A DNA stretch of 64,000 bases from Microbacterium sp. TNHR37B (GTDB lineage: Bacteria; Actinomycetota; Actinomycetes; Actinomycetales; Microbacteriaceae): the NCBI RefSeq assembly GCF_001620065.1, contig NZ_LQGV01000001.1, forward strand, positions 682,001-746,000, given 5' to 3'. The notes beneath the pieces were generated by a model. The model was not told where the DNA came from and did no database searches. It saw nothing but the letters and a program-made list of their open reading frames with translations. The position numbers were made by a program, and so were the translations under genes. Each line of letters begins with the position of its first letter. The first letter of the stretch is position 1. Below are positions 39,465 through 47,884 of the stretch, piece by piece.

Positions 39465-39559
39465 CAGAGTCTGACGAGGCCGCGTTCGAGGTAGAGCACC
39501 AGTTGCTGCTGATCTCCGAGGCGATGACCGACGCCGGGGTCGACCGACCGCGCTCATAG
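39464..39559 (+). other. C-terminal extension of the viral-form repressor
   Basis: In the circular phage, the repressor frame that stops at 55263 in the lysogen would cross the core and continue here from the codon at 39464. It adds 31 residues (SESDEAAFEVEHQLLLISEA then MTDAGVDRPRS) up to a TAG at 39557-39559. The frame matches exactly, and the integrase start follows 47 bp later. In the prophage this piece has no start codon of its own. Confidence 0.8.
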
Positions 39560-39606
39560 GCTGGTTGGTCGTCCGCCGGACGGCATCCCCCCCATCAGGA
39601 GTGTCA

Positions 39607-40434
39607 TTGAAACGCGAAGTTCTCGCGCCGGCGGACTGGATCGAACCGCTCGGCGCCTACAGGGCCTGGATGACCGCGGCCCGCAAATCACCCGGCACGA
39701 TCTATCAGCACGGCTACCACCTCCGCCGGTACGCAGCAGACACGAGAGTGGGACCGTGGGCCTCTACGCTCGAGCAGCTGGTCGCGTACCTCGGCGCCCT
39801 CGAGGTCGGCGACTCCGCGCTGCGACTCAAGCGGCAGGCGCTCCGAGGCTTCTACAGCTGGGCGCGCATCGTCGGGCGAATGGACGACAATCCGGCCGCG
39901 AGTATTCCGTCCATTCGAGCCGTCCCCGGCATCCCTCGGCCTGCACCGGAGCACGCGGTGCGCGTGGGTCGGCGCAACGCCGACGCGCGCGTCCGTCTGA
40001 TGATCGAGCTCGCGGTGAACGCCGGGCTGCGCTGCTGCGAGGTCTGCAAGGTCCACACAGACGACGTGCTGCCCGATCTCGTCGGATGGTCGCTCCTTGT
40101 GCGAGGGAAGGGCAAGCGGCAGCGCACGGTGCCGCTCAGCGATGAACTCGCCCACGCGCTGCGCGACCGTGACGCCGGCTACGTGTTCCCCGGAAGGGTC
40201 GACGGGCACCTGTCCGCCGCGCGCGTCAGCGAGCTCGTGAGCGAGGCGCTGCCCCCCGGGGTAACCGCGCACCCACTGCGTCACCGATATGGCACGCGCG
40301 CCTACGAGTTGGGTGGCCGTGACATCCGGGCCGTGCAGGAACTGCTCGGGCACGCGTACGTGTCGACGACGCAGGTGTACACCTTCGTCAGCGACGAATC
40401 GAAGCGCCGCGCATCGCTCGCGGCGGCCTCGTGA
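39607..40434 (+). CDS. int: tyrosine recombinase, phage integrase
   Basis: A 275-residue tyrosine recombinase with an N-terminal SAM-like core-binding domain (residues 10-95) and a catalytic domain. The active-site set is complete: R142 (AGLRCCE), K168/K170 (RGKGKR), H222 and R225 (HPLRHRY), H249 (LLGHAYVS) and nucleophile Y258. It lies 143 bp from the left core. I chose the TTG at 39607 because AGGAG ends 5 nt before it. The GTG at 39601 overlaps that site. The C terminus is Ala-rich (RASLAAAS). Confidence 0.94.
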   Translation: MKREVLAPADWIEPLGAYRAWMTAARKSPGTIYQHGYHLRRYAADTRVGPWASTLEQLVAYLGALEVGDSALRLKRQALRGFYSWARIVGRMDDNPAASIPSIRAVPGIPRPAPEHAVRVGRRNADARVRLMIELAVNAGLRCCEVCKVHTDDVLPDLVGWSLLVRGKGKRQRTVPLSDELAHALRDRDAGYVFPGRVDGHLSAARVSELVSEALPPGVTAHPLRHRYGTRAYELGGRDIRAVQELLGHAYVSTTQVYTFVSDESKRRASLAAAS

Positions 40435-40446
40435 CATGATCGGCAC

Positions 40447-40629
40447 ATGGCACCCGATCAAGTCATCCTGCTCTCGATTGTCGCCTCTCTCGCGGGGTTC
40501 GGCGCGTTGTATGGCGTCATCCGGCTCGCCGTGACGCACGCGATCAGGTCATCGCTCTACTGGCAGCACGACGGCCGCTTTGATCGCGAGCTCGCGATCA
40601 GGCGTCGCTTTGCGGGTCGGGCTGACTGA
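40447..40629 (+). CDS. small phage membrane protein
   Basis: 60 residues with one membrane helix (ILLSIVASLAGFGALYGVIRLAV) and a basic, charged C-terminal tail. It starts 12 bp after int and ends convergently over the holin gene. No family is recognised. The position suggests lysogeny-module cargo or a second lysis component. Confidence 0.5.
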   Translation: MAPDQVILLSIVASLAGFGALYGVIRLAVTHAIRSSLYWQHDGRFDRELAIRRRFAGRAD

Positions 40630-40795
40630 GGTTGCTCGCTGCGGTTCCGAGGGCGGTCGCGGTGAGGACGGCGGCGGCGGCGGAAACCGCGACCCCGTAC
40701 TCAGGTGCTGCGACCGCAATGATCGGTGCCGCTGCGGCGCCGGCGGCGCCGGCCAGGTACAGCGCGAGTCGGATGCGCGGGTGCTTCTTGAGCAT
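40598..40795 (-). CDS. probable holin
   Basis: About 65 residues with a basic N terminus (MLKKHPRIR), two helices (LALYLAGAAGAAAAPIIAVAA and YGVAVSAAAAVLTATALGTAA) and a polar tail. This is the usual actinophage holin layout. It is the last gene of the lysis cassette after the endolysin. AAAGGA lies 6 nt before the ATG at 40795. The ATG at 40801 would have no spacing. Confidence 0.72.
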   Translation of the reverse strand: MLKKHPRIRLALYLAGAAGAAAAPIIAVAAPEYGVAVSAAAAVLTATALGTAASNLSQPDPQSDA

Positions 40796-40797
40796 GG

Positions 40798-41109
40798 TCA
40801 TTCCTTTCGTCTTGTGTTCACGGTGTCTTCGAGCTCGTCGAGCTCACGTTGGTGACGGGTGAGAGTGTCCTCGAGGCGGCCCATGCGCTCGTCGCCGGCG
40901 ACGAGTCGCCTGTTGATGAGGTCGAACCATCCCCTCGTCTCCGCGTGACGGCGGTCGAGCTCTTCGCGGAGGTTGGTGGAGTGGTCGTTCTCGACCTGGT
41001 GCTGGACGCGCTTTATCCGCCCGTTGATTCGGACGCCCTGGACGGTCACCACGGCGACGAGCACTGTCGCCGTCGCCGTGATGATCGTCTGTAGTAGCGC
41101 TTCGCTCAC
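40798..41109 (-). CDS. phage membrane-anchored coiled-coil protein (DUF2746-like)
   Basis: 103 residues: an N-terminal helix (LLQTIITATATVLVAVVTVQG) followed by a charged, heptad-like region (VENDHSTNLREELDRRHAET, then LEDTLTRHQRELDELEDTVN). Proteins of this shape follow the endolysin in many actinophages, where they are thought to assist lysis. The GTG start overlaps the endolysin stop by 4 bp. Confidence 0.65.
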   Translation of the reverse strand: MSEALLQTIITATATVLVAVVTVQGVRINGRIKRVQHQVENDHSTNLREELDRRHAETRGWFDLINRRLVAGDERMGRLEDTLTRHQRELDELEDTVNTRRKE

Positions 41110-41525
41110 TTGATCCCGAGGAAACGCTTGGAGGCGGCGGCGAGGCGGTGGCCGCGCATGCGCTGCCACTCCAGGAACGACATGCGCCGGCCGGTCTTCC
41201 GGTCGAGGATCCAGGCGTGGACGTGCGGGCCGGTTGACTTGCCGGTGTTGCCGGAGATGGCAATGCGGGTGCGCCAGAGGCGGAGCGCGTTGCGCTTGTA
41301 GAGGTCGTTGCGGGAGAGGTGCTGGACGTTGAGCGTGAAGCGCGACCCGACGAGGCGGATACCCTTCCCTCCGTCCTCGTTCGCGAACGGCTCGATGCGG
41401 CCCGTGAACGGGGCGTACAGCGCCGTCCCACTCGGCACCGCGTAGTCGGTCGCGGGGCCGCCGCCGCGGCGCTTGTGGGCGGCGGTGTCGCCGCTGATCG
41501 GGTACTCCCAGAACTGTCTGGCCAT
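41106..41525 (-). CDS. endolysin, M23 metallopeptidase type
   Basis: A 139-residue LytM/M23-like enzyme. The zinc site is read from H17 and D27 in AAHKRRGGGPATDYAVPSG and from HVH in STGPHVHAWILDRKTGR. APFTGRIEPFANEDGGKGIRL matches the beta-sheet core. It cleaves peptide cross-bridges and has no wall-binding domain. It follows the S74 tail protein by 2 bp and precedes the holin pair, so it is the lysin of this phage. Confidence 0.82.
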   Translation of the reverse strand: MARQFWEYPISGDTAAHKRRGGGPATDYAVPSGTALYAPFTGRIEPFANEDGGKGIRLVGSRFTLNVQHLSRNDLYKRNALRLWRTRIAISGNTGKSTGPHVHAWILDRKTGRRMSFLEWQRMRGHRLAAASKRFLGIK

Positions 41526-41527
41526 GG

Positions 41528-42430
41528 TCAGGCTCCCTTGGTTTCGAGGTTGGTGAGGCGGGTCTCGTGGTCTTGGATGACGGAGAGGAGGGCGAGGCTG
41601 ATGCGGTCGTAGCGGACGCCTTCGGGCTGGCCGTCGGTGCCGTAGTCGACGAGCCATTCGAGGCCGAGCTCGTCGAGCTGCTCGGCGATGAGGCCGTGCT
41701 CGATCGCTCCCGTGCGGTCGGTGTCGACGGCGACCTTGTACTGGAACTCGACGAGCTGCATCGCGAGGACGGCTTGCCGGTCGGGGGTCCAGTCGCGGAT
41801 GTTCTTCTTATAGCGCCGCGACGAGGAGACCCATCCAAGGGTGCCGTCGCTCTTGACGTAGACGTTGCGGTAGCTGCCGCTGATCGTGCGGCTGTAGACG
41901 GCGGACGACAGGTAGCCGTCTTGCGCGGCCCCGGCGATGGCAAGGATCGAGTCGTCGTTGTTGTCGACGTAGGCCTTGGTGGCGACGTGGGAGCCGGACG
42001 TGGGCGAGTCGCAGGAGAGCTTGATCCCGACGAAGTTGCCGTAGCGGAGGCGCTGCTCCAGGTCGCTGTTGAGGTCGGCGTAGACGATCGCGTTGGCTGT
42101 CGAGATGCGGCTCCACGGCAGGGTGGGGATGCGCGCGAGGTTGAACACTCCGCTCGTGATGGAGGCGGCGTCCTGATCGTGGTGGTTGATGAGGGCATCG
42201 ACGTACCACTTGTTGGCCGCGTCGTAGTCGTCGGACGGCGGCCCGAACCGTGCTCGGCCGAACGCGTCGCGCTTGACGTGCCGGTTCGCGAGGCGGTCGC
42301 TGGTGGCCTGGTAGGGGCCGGCGAGGTAGTCGCGGGTCTGATTGATGAGCGTGTCGATGGTGTTGGCCTGGGTGGTAGCGCCGTCGACCACGGCCATGCC
42401 GGCCGCTGCTGCTGCGTCTCCGATTGCCAT
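41528..42430 (-). CDS. tail fibre/spike with C-terminal S74 chaperone domain
   Basis: 300 residues. The last 100 residues contain SSSRRYKKNIRDWTPDRQAVLAMQLVEFQYK and LIAEQLDELGLEWLVDYG. This is the peptidase S74 intramolecular chaperone that helps trimers fold and then cuts itself off, normally at a Ser before the (R/K)xKxNI block. The N-terminal two thirds should attach to the virion and form a receptor-binding trimer. GGAGA precedes the ATG. Confidence 0.82.
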   Translation of the reverse strand: MAIGDAAAAAGMAVVDGATTQANTIDTLINQTRDYLAGPYQATSDRLANRHVKRDAFGRARFGPPSDDYDAANKWYVDALINHHDQDAASITSGVFNLARIPTLPWSRISTANAIVYADLNSDLEQRLRYGNFVGIKLSCDSPTSGSHVATKAYVDNNDDSILAIAGAAQDGYLSSAVYSRTISGSYRNVYVKSDGTLGWVSSSRRYKKNIRDWTPDRQAVLAMQLVEFQYKVAVDTDRTGAIEHGLIAEQLDELGLEWLVDYGTDGQPEGVRYDRISLALLSVIQDHETRLTNLETKGA

Positions 42431-42440
42431 GCTGGTCTCC

Positions 42441-42962
42441 TTAGGCGAGGGGGTATACGGCGTTGAAGCCGACCTGCGCCCCGGTGGGAAAGGTTGAGGT
42501 GCCGGGGGCGACGGTGCCGAGCCAGAGTTCGTTGCTCGCGTTGATGTAGCCGGACATGATTGCCCCGGTGAACCCGTCGTGGACGAGCGAGACGTTGATG
42601 CCCGACGCGCGCTGCCAGCCCGCCCCGAGGCCGCCCATGAGTTGGTTGACAATGTTGCCGTCGCCGCTCGGGACGGTGATCGCCGCCCCGGTGCGGGTGG
42701 CGAGGAAGCCGATGAAGGCGAGACCGCCGCGCTTCCGGCCCTGGATGTTGCTGAGGTTCCATCCGGGGGCGGACGCGATGAATCCGGTGGCGCCGGCACC
42801 GAGGGTGGTGAGGGTTTCGAGGGTCGTGAGGCGTGCTCGGTCGGCGCCGATCGCGTCGCTGACGGAGTCCTGCCCGATGTTCAGGAGGTCGCTGAACGTG
42901 TCGCGCTGGTCGTCCTCGCCGAACATCCAGACGCCGTTGGTGTCGAGGAATCCTGCTGCCAT
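42441..42962 (-). CDS. minor tail protein, probable receptor-binding
   Basis: 173 residues, Gly- and Ala-rich, with a collagen-free C-terminal beta-rich region (GAIMSGYINASNELWLGTVAPGTSTF). No domain is recognised with certainty. Its position between the tail-hub and S74 genes indicates a tail-tip or host-recognition part. Confidence 0.65.
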   Translation of the reverse strand: MAAGFLDTNGVWMFGEDDQRDTFSDLLNIGQDSVSDAIGADRARLTTLETLTTLGAGATGFIASAPGWNLSNIQGRKRGGLAFIGFLATRTGAAITVPSGDGNIVNQLMGGLGAGWQRASGINVSLVHDGFTGAIMSGYINASNELWLGTVAPGTSTFPTGAQVGFNAVYPLA

Positions 42963-42966
42963 GGGG

Positions 42967-44196
42967 TCACACTCCGATCGTGAGGGCGTCAATCACGCCG
43001 GTCAGGTTGTCGATGTAGAGGCCGTCGGGCCACAAGTCGATCGCGTTGGCGACGGCGTCGGCGCTGCCACGGGTGCGGATCGTGGCCTCGTCCTCGGGGA
43101 GACGCCACGTGACCGACTCGATGTAGCCGACCTGGGGCGTGGAGAACGGCAGGGCGGTGGTGACGCCCATGCCGGGACGGAGGGAGTAGTCCGACACCCG
43201 GGAGAGTTCGAGCACGCGGCCACGGGCGCGGAGACGGTTGAGCCAGTAGCGGGCCGCGCCCTTGCCGGGGTAGGGCACGCTGCGCTCGATCGTGACGACC
43301 TTGATCGGGTCGCCCGTGTCCGACGCCGTCTCGTAGCGGACGCGCTGCTCCCCGGTCAGGACGGTCCACTGATAGCGGACCACGACCGCATCCGCCCACA
43401 GGTCACTGTCGAGCGCGACGACGTCACGAGCCGACGTGAGGTTGTCCATCACGACGGTCTCAGGGCGGACTGCGGATCGCTCGGTGAGGGTCCAGCGGCG
43501 GCGGTGATCACACCGGACCACGAGCCCGCTTGCCTCGGCCACGTTCGCCATGTAGTCCCACGCGCTCGTCCCCGGCTCCCACACGATCGCGTCGCCCTCC
43601 GCGATCGTCGCGTCAATGCCGGGCTGGAGCGCGGCGCCGATCTTGCCGAGGGCGTAGTTGACCGTGTCGCGGACGCTCAGGGAGCCGGACGTCTCGGTGC
43701 CGGTGGACACCAGCGAGTAGCCCTGCGCGAGGACCTCGTCCGTCGCGGCGGCGAATGTGATCGTCTGCGCTTCGTGATCGATCTCCCGGTCGGTGACGGC
43801 GAGGTTGGCGCGGATGACGCTGCCGGGCCGTGCGTCGACGCCGTTCCACGGGACAAAGTACGTGGCGGTGAGCTTCGCTGGGGTGAGAGCGGGACCGAAG
43901 GCAGCGGTGATCGCGGAGACGTCGCCGCCGTAGTCGGTGGTCACCTCGGAGGCGATGACGGGGTCACCGGTCGATTCCCGAAGCTCGATGAGGAGGCGGA
44001 GGCCGCGGTTCACGCGCGGGTCGGTGAGCGCGAGCTTGGTCTCGTCCTCGATCATCGCGGCCTCCACGACGGCGTCGCCATACGGCGCCTGCGACTCGTC
44101 AAGGTTCAGTTCCGTCCTGATGTCGCCGAGGTCGACGATGCGGCCCGTAGCGGTGACGACACGGGCCAGCGTCGTGTGCGCAGAGTGCCGGGTCAC
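42967..44196 (-). CDS. minor tail protein (tail hub-like)
   Basis: 409 residues. An internal stretch (SLSVRDTVNYALGKIGAALQPG, then DAIVWEPGTSAWDYMANVAEASGLVVRCDHRRRWTL) resembles the carbohydrate-free core of baseplate-hub proteins that bind the tape measure tip. The GTG start overlaps the upstream gene stop (GTGA). The exact family is not certain. Confidence 0.68.
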   Translation of the reverse strand: MTRHSAHTTLARVVTATGRIVDLGDIRTELNLDESQAPYGDAVVEAAMIEDETKLALTDPRVNRGLRLLIELRESTGDPVIASEVTTDYGGDVSAITAAFGPALTPAKLTATYFVPWNGVDARPGSVIRANLAVTDREIDHEAQTITFAAATDEVLAQGYSLVSTGTETSGSLSVRDTVNYALGKIGAALQPGIDATIAEGDAIVWEPGTSAWDYMANVAEASGLVVRCDHRRRWTLTERSAVRPETVVMDNLTSARDVVALDSDLWADAVVVRYQWTVLTGEQRVRYETASDTGDPIKVVTIERSVPYPGKGAARYWLNRLRARGRVLELSRVSDYSLRPGMGVTTALPFSTPQVGYIESVTWRLPEDEATIRTRGSADAVANAIDLWPDGLYIDNLTGVIDALTIGV

Positions 44197-44564
44197 GACG
44201 ACACCTCCCGAAACGGCACGGTGATGCGCCACACGTTTGTAGCAGCTGGCTCCTGCGTGGCCGTGAGCTCGCGGTCGCGAGGCACGACGTACCGCATGGA
44301 CAGATCGAGCGGCTCGCTGGCGACGACGATCTCCAGCCACGTAGCGGCCCTGTGAAGGTCGAGGATGGAGGCGACTGCCTCTTGCCCCGTGACCATGAGC
44401 TCGAGGTCGCCAGATCGGCTTCCGGTCGGGCTGTGAGTCACGTCAGGGTCACCGCGACCGATGAGCTCGTGAATCCTCGCCCCGCCGGCGTAGCCGATGG
44501 TGACCGGCATGACTGTGGCCGCGGTCGCGGTCGCGCCGGTGTTCGAGGTAATGAGGATGCTCAT
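44193..44564 (-). CDS. distal tail-like protein
   Basis: A 123-residue, beta-rich protein directly after the tape measure gene (4-bp overlap). This slot usually holds the distal tail (Dit) protein that closes the tail tube. It ends WRITVPFREVSS, similar to Dit N-terminal domains. Assignment is by position. Confidence 0.55.
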   Translation of the reverse strand: MSILITSNTGATATAATVMPVTIGYAGGARIHELIGRGDPDVTHSPTGSRSGDLELMVTGQEAVASILDLHRAATWLEIVVASEPLDLSMRYVVPRDRELTATQEPAATNVWRITVPFREVSS

Positions 44565-45853
44565 ACGACCGCCCGCTTCCGGTCGCGGGTGTTGACGCTG
44601 ATGGTCGCGACCCGACTGTTGATCCGACGGACGATCCGGTCGACCTCGGCTTTCGTCTTGTCCTCGACGCCGACGTTGACACGCACGTCCTTGTCCCTGA
44701 TCCCGTAGATCTTCTTCTCGATCGCGTCAGTGTTCTGCGTGGCCTGCCCGGTCTCGGCGTCGATGTAGATCGTCGTTCCGTCCGGGAGGCTGACGACGCG
44801 ATCGCCGAACTCGTCGACCTTGCTCGTGGCGCCCTCGGTCTTATCGGCGATGTTGCGCAGCGCCTGGGAGAGGATGCCGGCGCGGGTCGAGCCTTGATCC
44901 ATCTCGTCGGTGAGCTCTCGATAGCGCGAGCTCGCGTCTGCCAGCTGATCGAGCGCTTTGGACTGCTCGTCGTACGTGAGCTCACCGGCCTCTCGAGCTC
45001 GCGTGAACGCCTCACGCTGCTCGTCGAGAGAGTCATTCACTGCCTTGATGCTCTCGGGCTGGCCAGCCTGCGCGAGCACCGCTGTCTCGATACTCACCCC
45101 CCACAGTTCGGCTGCCTCGGTGGCCTTCTTGTACTTCTCGGTGTCGGTGATGATGTCGTTGGCGCCGGCGATGATCTGGCCAGCCGTGAGCACCCGCCCG
45201 CCGGCTTCGATGAACCGGTCGGCCCACTCAGTGATCCGCTCTTGGGATGCCGCGTTGGCGGCGTCGATCTGTTCGAAAGCGCCGATGATGAGGCCGAGGC
45301 CCGCTGCGCCCGCAGCGGTCGCCGCGAGGCCGGCGATGCCGCCGAGGGCGCCCGATCCCGCGAGGCCGCCGAGGGTGTCCTGGGCGATCTGTGGGAGGTC
45401 TTGCAGGTCACCACGGAATGAACTGAAGGTCTCGCCGAGGTTGCCGCGGAGCTCGTCGGATACCTCGGCCCCTTTCTCGCCGAGTCGACCGAAGCCGTTT
45501 GAGCCGGCATCGCCGACTTTGTCGACGGCGTCCGTCGTGTCCTTCGCCGCACGTTCAGCGCCGCGCGCCTGGTCCACGAGCTCGCGGAAGGATCGGTCAA
45601 GGCGTCCGAGAGAGTCTTCCCCCTGCCGGGCGCCGGCGTCGACACCGTCTCCGAGGTCACGGGCCGCGCGCTCGGTCTTGCCCGCCTCGTCTGCGACCTC
45701 GCTTAGCTCGCGCTGGAGGTCGCGCCCGCTGGCGCCTCCGTCGCGAGCGACGTCGTCGAGTGCGTCGGCGACATCGTCGAGCGCGTTGCCGATGTCGCGC
45801 GTGCCGCGCAGCAGGTCGCGGGTGTTGGAGACGAAGTCGATCTTGATCGGCAT
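44561..45853 (-). CDS. tape measure protein
   Basis: 430 residues, mostly helical. The first 130 residues are charged heptads (LLRGTRDIGNALDDVADALD, then LQRELSEVADEAGKTERAARDLGDGV). A hydrophobic Gly/Ala segment follows (GALGGIAGLAATAAGAAGLG, then LIIGAF, about 165-195), then more helices. It is very short for the family. At the known 0.15 nm per residue it predicts a tail of about 65 nm. Confidence 0.86.
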   Translation of the reverse strand: MPIKIDFVSNTRDLLRGTRDIGNALDDVADALDDVARDGGASGRDLQRELSEVADEAGKTERAARDLGDGVDAGARQGEDSLGRLDRSFRELVDQARGAERAAKDTTDAVDKVGDAGSNGFGRLGEKGAEVSDELRGNLGETFSSFRGDLQDLPQIAQDTLGGLAGSGALGGIAGLAATAAGAAGLGLIIGAFEQIDAANAASQERITEWADRFIEAGGRVLTAGQIIAGANDIITDTEKYKKATEAAELWGVSIETAVLAQAGQPESIKAVNDSLDEQREAFTRAREAGELTYDEQSKALDQLADASSRYRELTDEMDQGSTRAGILSQALRNIADKTEGATSKVDEFGDRVVSLPDGTTIYIDAETGQATQNTDAIEKKIYGIRDKDVRVNVGVEDKTKAEVDRIVRRINSRVATISVNTRDRKRAVV

Positions 45854-46359
45854 CAGGCCACGACCTCGACGGTGTCGATCGCCTTGAACTCGTCAACGAC
45901 GCCTTTCACCCACAGGGCGACGATCCGGGTCCCGACCTCGCTCGCCGCGTCGAACGCGATCATTCCGTGCGGCCGGCGGGACCGGAACTGCCTGTTGATC
46001 GTGAGGGGCCGCGTGTAGGTGCGGCCACGTCGCGATCGCTGGCGCACGCGGACGACCTGGGTACGTGCGCCGAACTCGACGCCGGCCCACTCGTCGGCCG
46101 GCACGAGCCCTCCTGCGAGGGGTCGGCGCGAGGTTGCTGCCATGACGGATACTCCACGGTCGGATGCGGTGGCCCTGGCGCCGGCGGCGATCACTCGCTG
46201 TTCCATGCGCGTGCGCGCGCGGCGAGCGAGCTCCTGCTGCCAGATCGGGCGGAGGCGGGTGCGGGAAGATCGGTTGATCGAGAGACGGATGCCGCGGTCG
46301 GCTTGCCTGAGTGCGAGCACGGTTGCTTGGAGCTCCCGCGATTGGCGCACGTCGAGCAC
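45853..46359 (-). CDS. basic tail protein in the assembly-chaperone slot
   Basis: 168 residues, rich in Arg (about 16%), from a GTG start, between the major tail and tape measure genes. HK97-gp10-like wording (ELQATVLALRQADRGIRLSI) suggests a head-tail or tail-completion protein. Most siphophages have two chaperone frames joined by a -1 frameshift in this slot. None is seen here. Confidence 0.6.
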   Translation of the reverse strand: MLDVRQSRELQATVLALRQADRGIRLSINRSSRTRLRPIWQQELARRARTRMEQRVIAAGARATASDRGVSVMAATSRRPLAGGLVPADEWAGVEFGARTQVVRVRQRSRRGRTYTRPLTINRQFRSRRPHGMIAFDAASEVGTRIVALWVKGVVDEFKAIDTVEVVA

Positions 46360-46364
46360 GGCCC

Positions 46365-46790
46365 TTATCCCTCCGGTTCGTCAGCGAGGTAGGTGACGGC
46401 CTCGCTGCACGGCAGCGTGAGCGTCACCTCGGGGATGCCGCCCGAGCGGTTGGTGACGAGTTGGGGCTTGAGCGTCTTGAGATCGACCGAGAGCGCGAAC
46501 GTGCCGTCGTAGTGCGGGTACCAGATCAGCGTGAGCGGGGTGCCTGCGGGGCTGTCGTGGAACAGGCGCCAGAGCGAGTCGGCGTTCTCGGTGTCCTGCG
46601 CCATGGTGAGCGCGATGGTCGGGTCGCCTGGGGTCACCTCGCTGAGCGTGTTGTTGTCACCGCCCTTCCAACTGCTGCCGGTGTAGTTCGGGTTGTAGTC
46701 GATCGCGGACGTGTGCCCCTGGAACTCGTTCTCACCGATCTGCGCCTTCCAGCGCTTGGTGCTGCGGGCCGTGTTGGCGGGCGTGGTCAT
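46365..46790 (-). CDS. major tail (tube) protein
   Basis: 141 residues, beta-rich (KRWKAQIGENEFQGHTSAID, ALSVDLKTLKPQLVTNRSGGIPEVTLTLP), directly after the tail-terminator gene with a 4-bp overlap and before the tape measure region. Size and order fit the tube subunit of a small siphovirus. Confidence 0.75.
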   Translation of the reverse strand: MTTPANTARSTKRWKAQIGENEFQGHTSAIDYNPNYTGSSWKGGDNNTLSEVTPGDPTIALTMAQDTENADSLWRLFHDSPAGTPLTLIWYPHYDGTFALSVDLKTLKPQLVTNRSGGIPEVTLTLPCSEAVTYLADEPEG

Positions 46791-47200
46791 GCTGACTCCT
46801 CGAGGGTGAGTGCGCCGGAGGCGCGGATCGTGAACTGATAGGCGGGCTTCTGGTTGTCGTAGGCGTCGCGGGTCGCCGCGCCGTCCCAGACGTGAGTGGG
46901 CAGGGGCTCGAGGATGCGGATCATCGTCGCTGCGGCATCTTCGAGGAGGTCTTCGACGTCGGGGGTGTCGTCACCGCGGGAGCCGTCGACCACGACCCAG
47001 AGCATGAGCTCGACGGCGATCGGCATCCCGTTCCCGTCAGGCGACGTGTTGCCGGCGGTCATGGATCGCTGCTCGATCACGACTGCGACGGTCGTCTGCG
47101 GGTCGTCGAATGGCAGCAGGTTTACCGGGTGGGCGTGAATCTCCCACGTGTCGGGGGCATCCGGAGCGATGAGCTCCGCGAGGTCAGAACGTGCGCTCAT
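46787..47200 (-). CDS. tail terminator protein
   Basis: 137 residues: LAELIAPDAPDTWEIHAHPVNLLPFDDPQTTVAVVIEQRSM and the C-terminal YQFTIRASG match the general form of tail-terminator (gpU-like) proteins, which cap the tube before it joins the head. It lies between the connector and the major tail gene. Confidence 0.68.
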   Translation of the reverse strand: MSARSDLAELIAPDAPDTWEIHAHPVNLLPFDDPQTTVAVVIEQRSMTAGNTSPDGNGMPIAVELMLWVVVDGSRGDDTPDVEDLLEDAAATMIRILEPLPTHVWDGAATRDAYDNQKPAYQFTIRASGALTLEESA

Positions 47201-47202
47201 GG

Positions 47203-47562
47203 TCAGCCGATCAGGGAGCCGACGCGACCGCGGTCTCCGACGACTGTCCCATCGACGGTGACCGGCGACGGCACGATGAGCAGCGCCATGATCTTGCCGT
47301 CGAGGGGGCGCAGCGCGACGCTCTGTGCCTCGCTGCCGTACTCGTCGTTGACGACGCCGGCTTGCGTGGCCTGCTTGTTCGCGAGAGCTTGGAAGACGAC
47401 GCCCTGCGCGAATGACGCGGACGGTGGAGCATCGAGGGTCAGCGATAGACCCTTGACGCGAAGGCACTGCTCCCGTGCCGACGCCAGGCCGGCGGCGGTG
47501 ACGGTCACGTTGAACGATGACTTGGCCGATTCCGGCGTGTGCCATGCGGGCTCGTCAGCCAT
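47203..47562 (-). CDS. head-tail connector-type protein
   Basis: 119 residues (MADEPAWHTPESAKSSFNVT... ...DGTVVGDRGRVGSLIG). No strong domain match can be read. Position after the capsid-module gene and before the tail terminator indicates an adaptor or stopper of the neck. Confidence 0.58.
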   Translation of the reverse strand: MADEPAWHTPESAKSSFNVTVTAAGLASAREQCLRVKGLSLTLDAPPSASFAQGVVFQALANKQATQAGVVNDEYGSEAQSVALRPLDGKIMALLIVPSPVTVDGTVVGDRGRVGSLIG

Positions 47563-47633
47563 GGTTGCTCTCCCTTCGTGGTAGGGGTCGTGGGCGGGCG
47601 GGGCGCGTCTCCGCCCGCCCCACGACGTGTGTG

Positions 47634-47882
47634 TCAGTCCTCGGAGTCGCCGGCGTCGTCGGCCAAGCCCTCGAGCTCGAGGTAGGACTTCCGGCGGGCG
47701 GTGAGCTCCTTGATCTGCGCGCGCAGACCCTTGATCTGCGCGTTGATGTGCTGCGCCTTCAGCTGCGCGTACGTCGCCGGCGCGGCCGGCTTCGGGGCGG
47801 GTGCCGGCGCCGGGGCCGCTTCCGGCGTGGCGGGCGCCGGCGCCGCCGTGGCCGGCGTGGCCGGCGTGCTGTTGTCGCTCAT
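47634..47882 (-). CDS. Pro/Ala-rich head protein
   Basis: 82 residues. The first 38 are a Pro/Ala/Thr-rich low-complexity arm (PATPATAAPAPATPEAAPAP). The rest is a charged amphipathic helix (AQLKAQHINAQIKGLRAQIKEL) and an acidic end. It starts 2 bp after the capsid stop. Such a flexible arm plus coiled coil could decorate or staple the capsid, or join head and neck. The function is unknown. Confidence 0.6.
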   Translation of the reverse strand: MSDNSTPATPATAAPAPATPEAAPAPAPAPKPAAPATYAQLKAQHINAQIKGLRAQIKELTARRKSYLELEGLADDAGDSED

Positions 47883-47884
47883 GC

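Noticed and set aside
39427..39475. A second tRNA-Lys gene at the left prophage end
   Set aside because: Only nucleotides 37-73 are present, the sequence diverges at the anticodon, and no 5' half exists. It is the attachment remnant.
39299..39559. 86-codon plus-strand frame across the left prophage junction
   Set aside because: Its first half is host flank and terminator DNA without a ribosome binding site. Only the part after 39464 has meaning, as the tail of the viral repressor.
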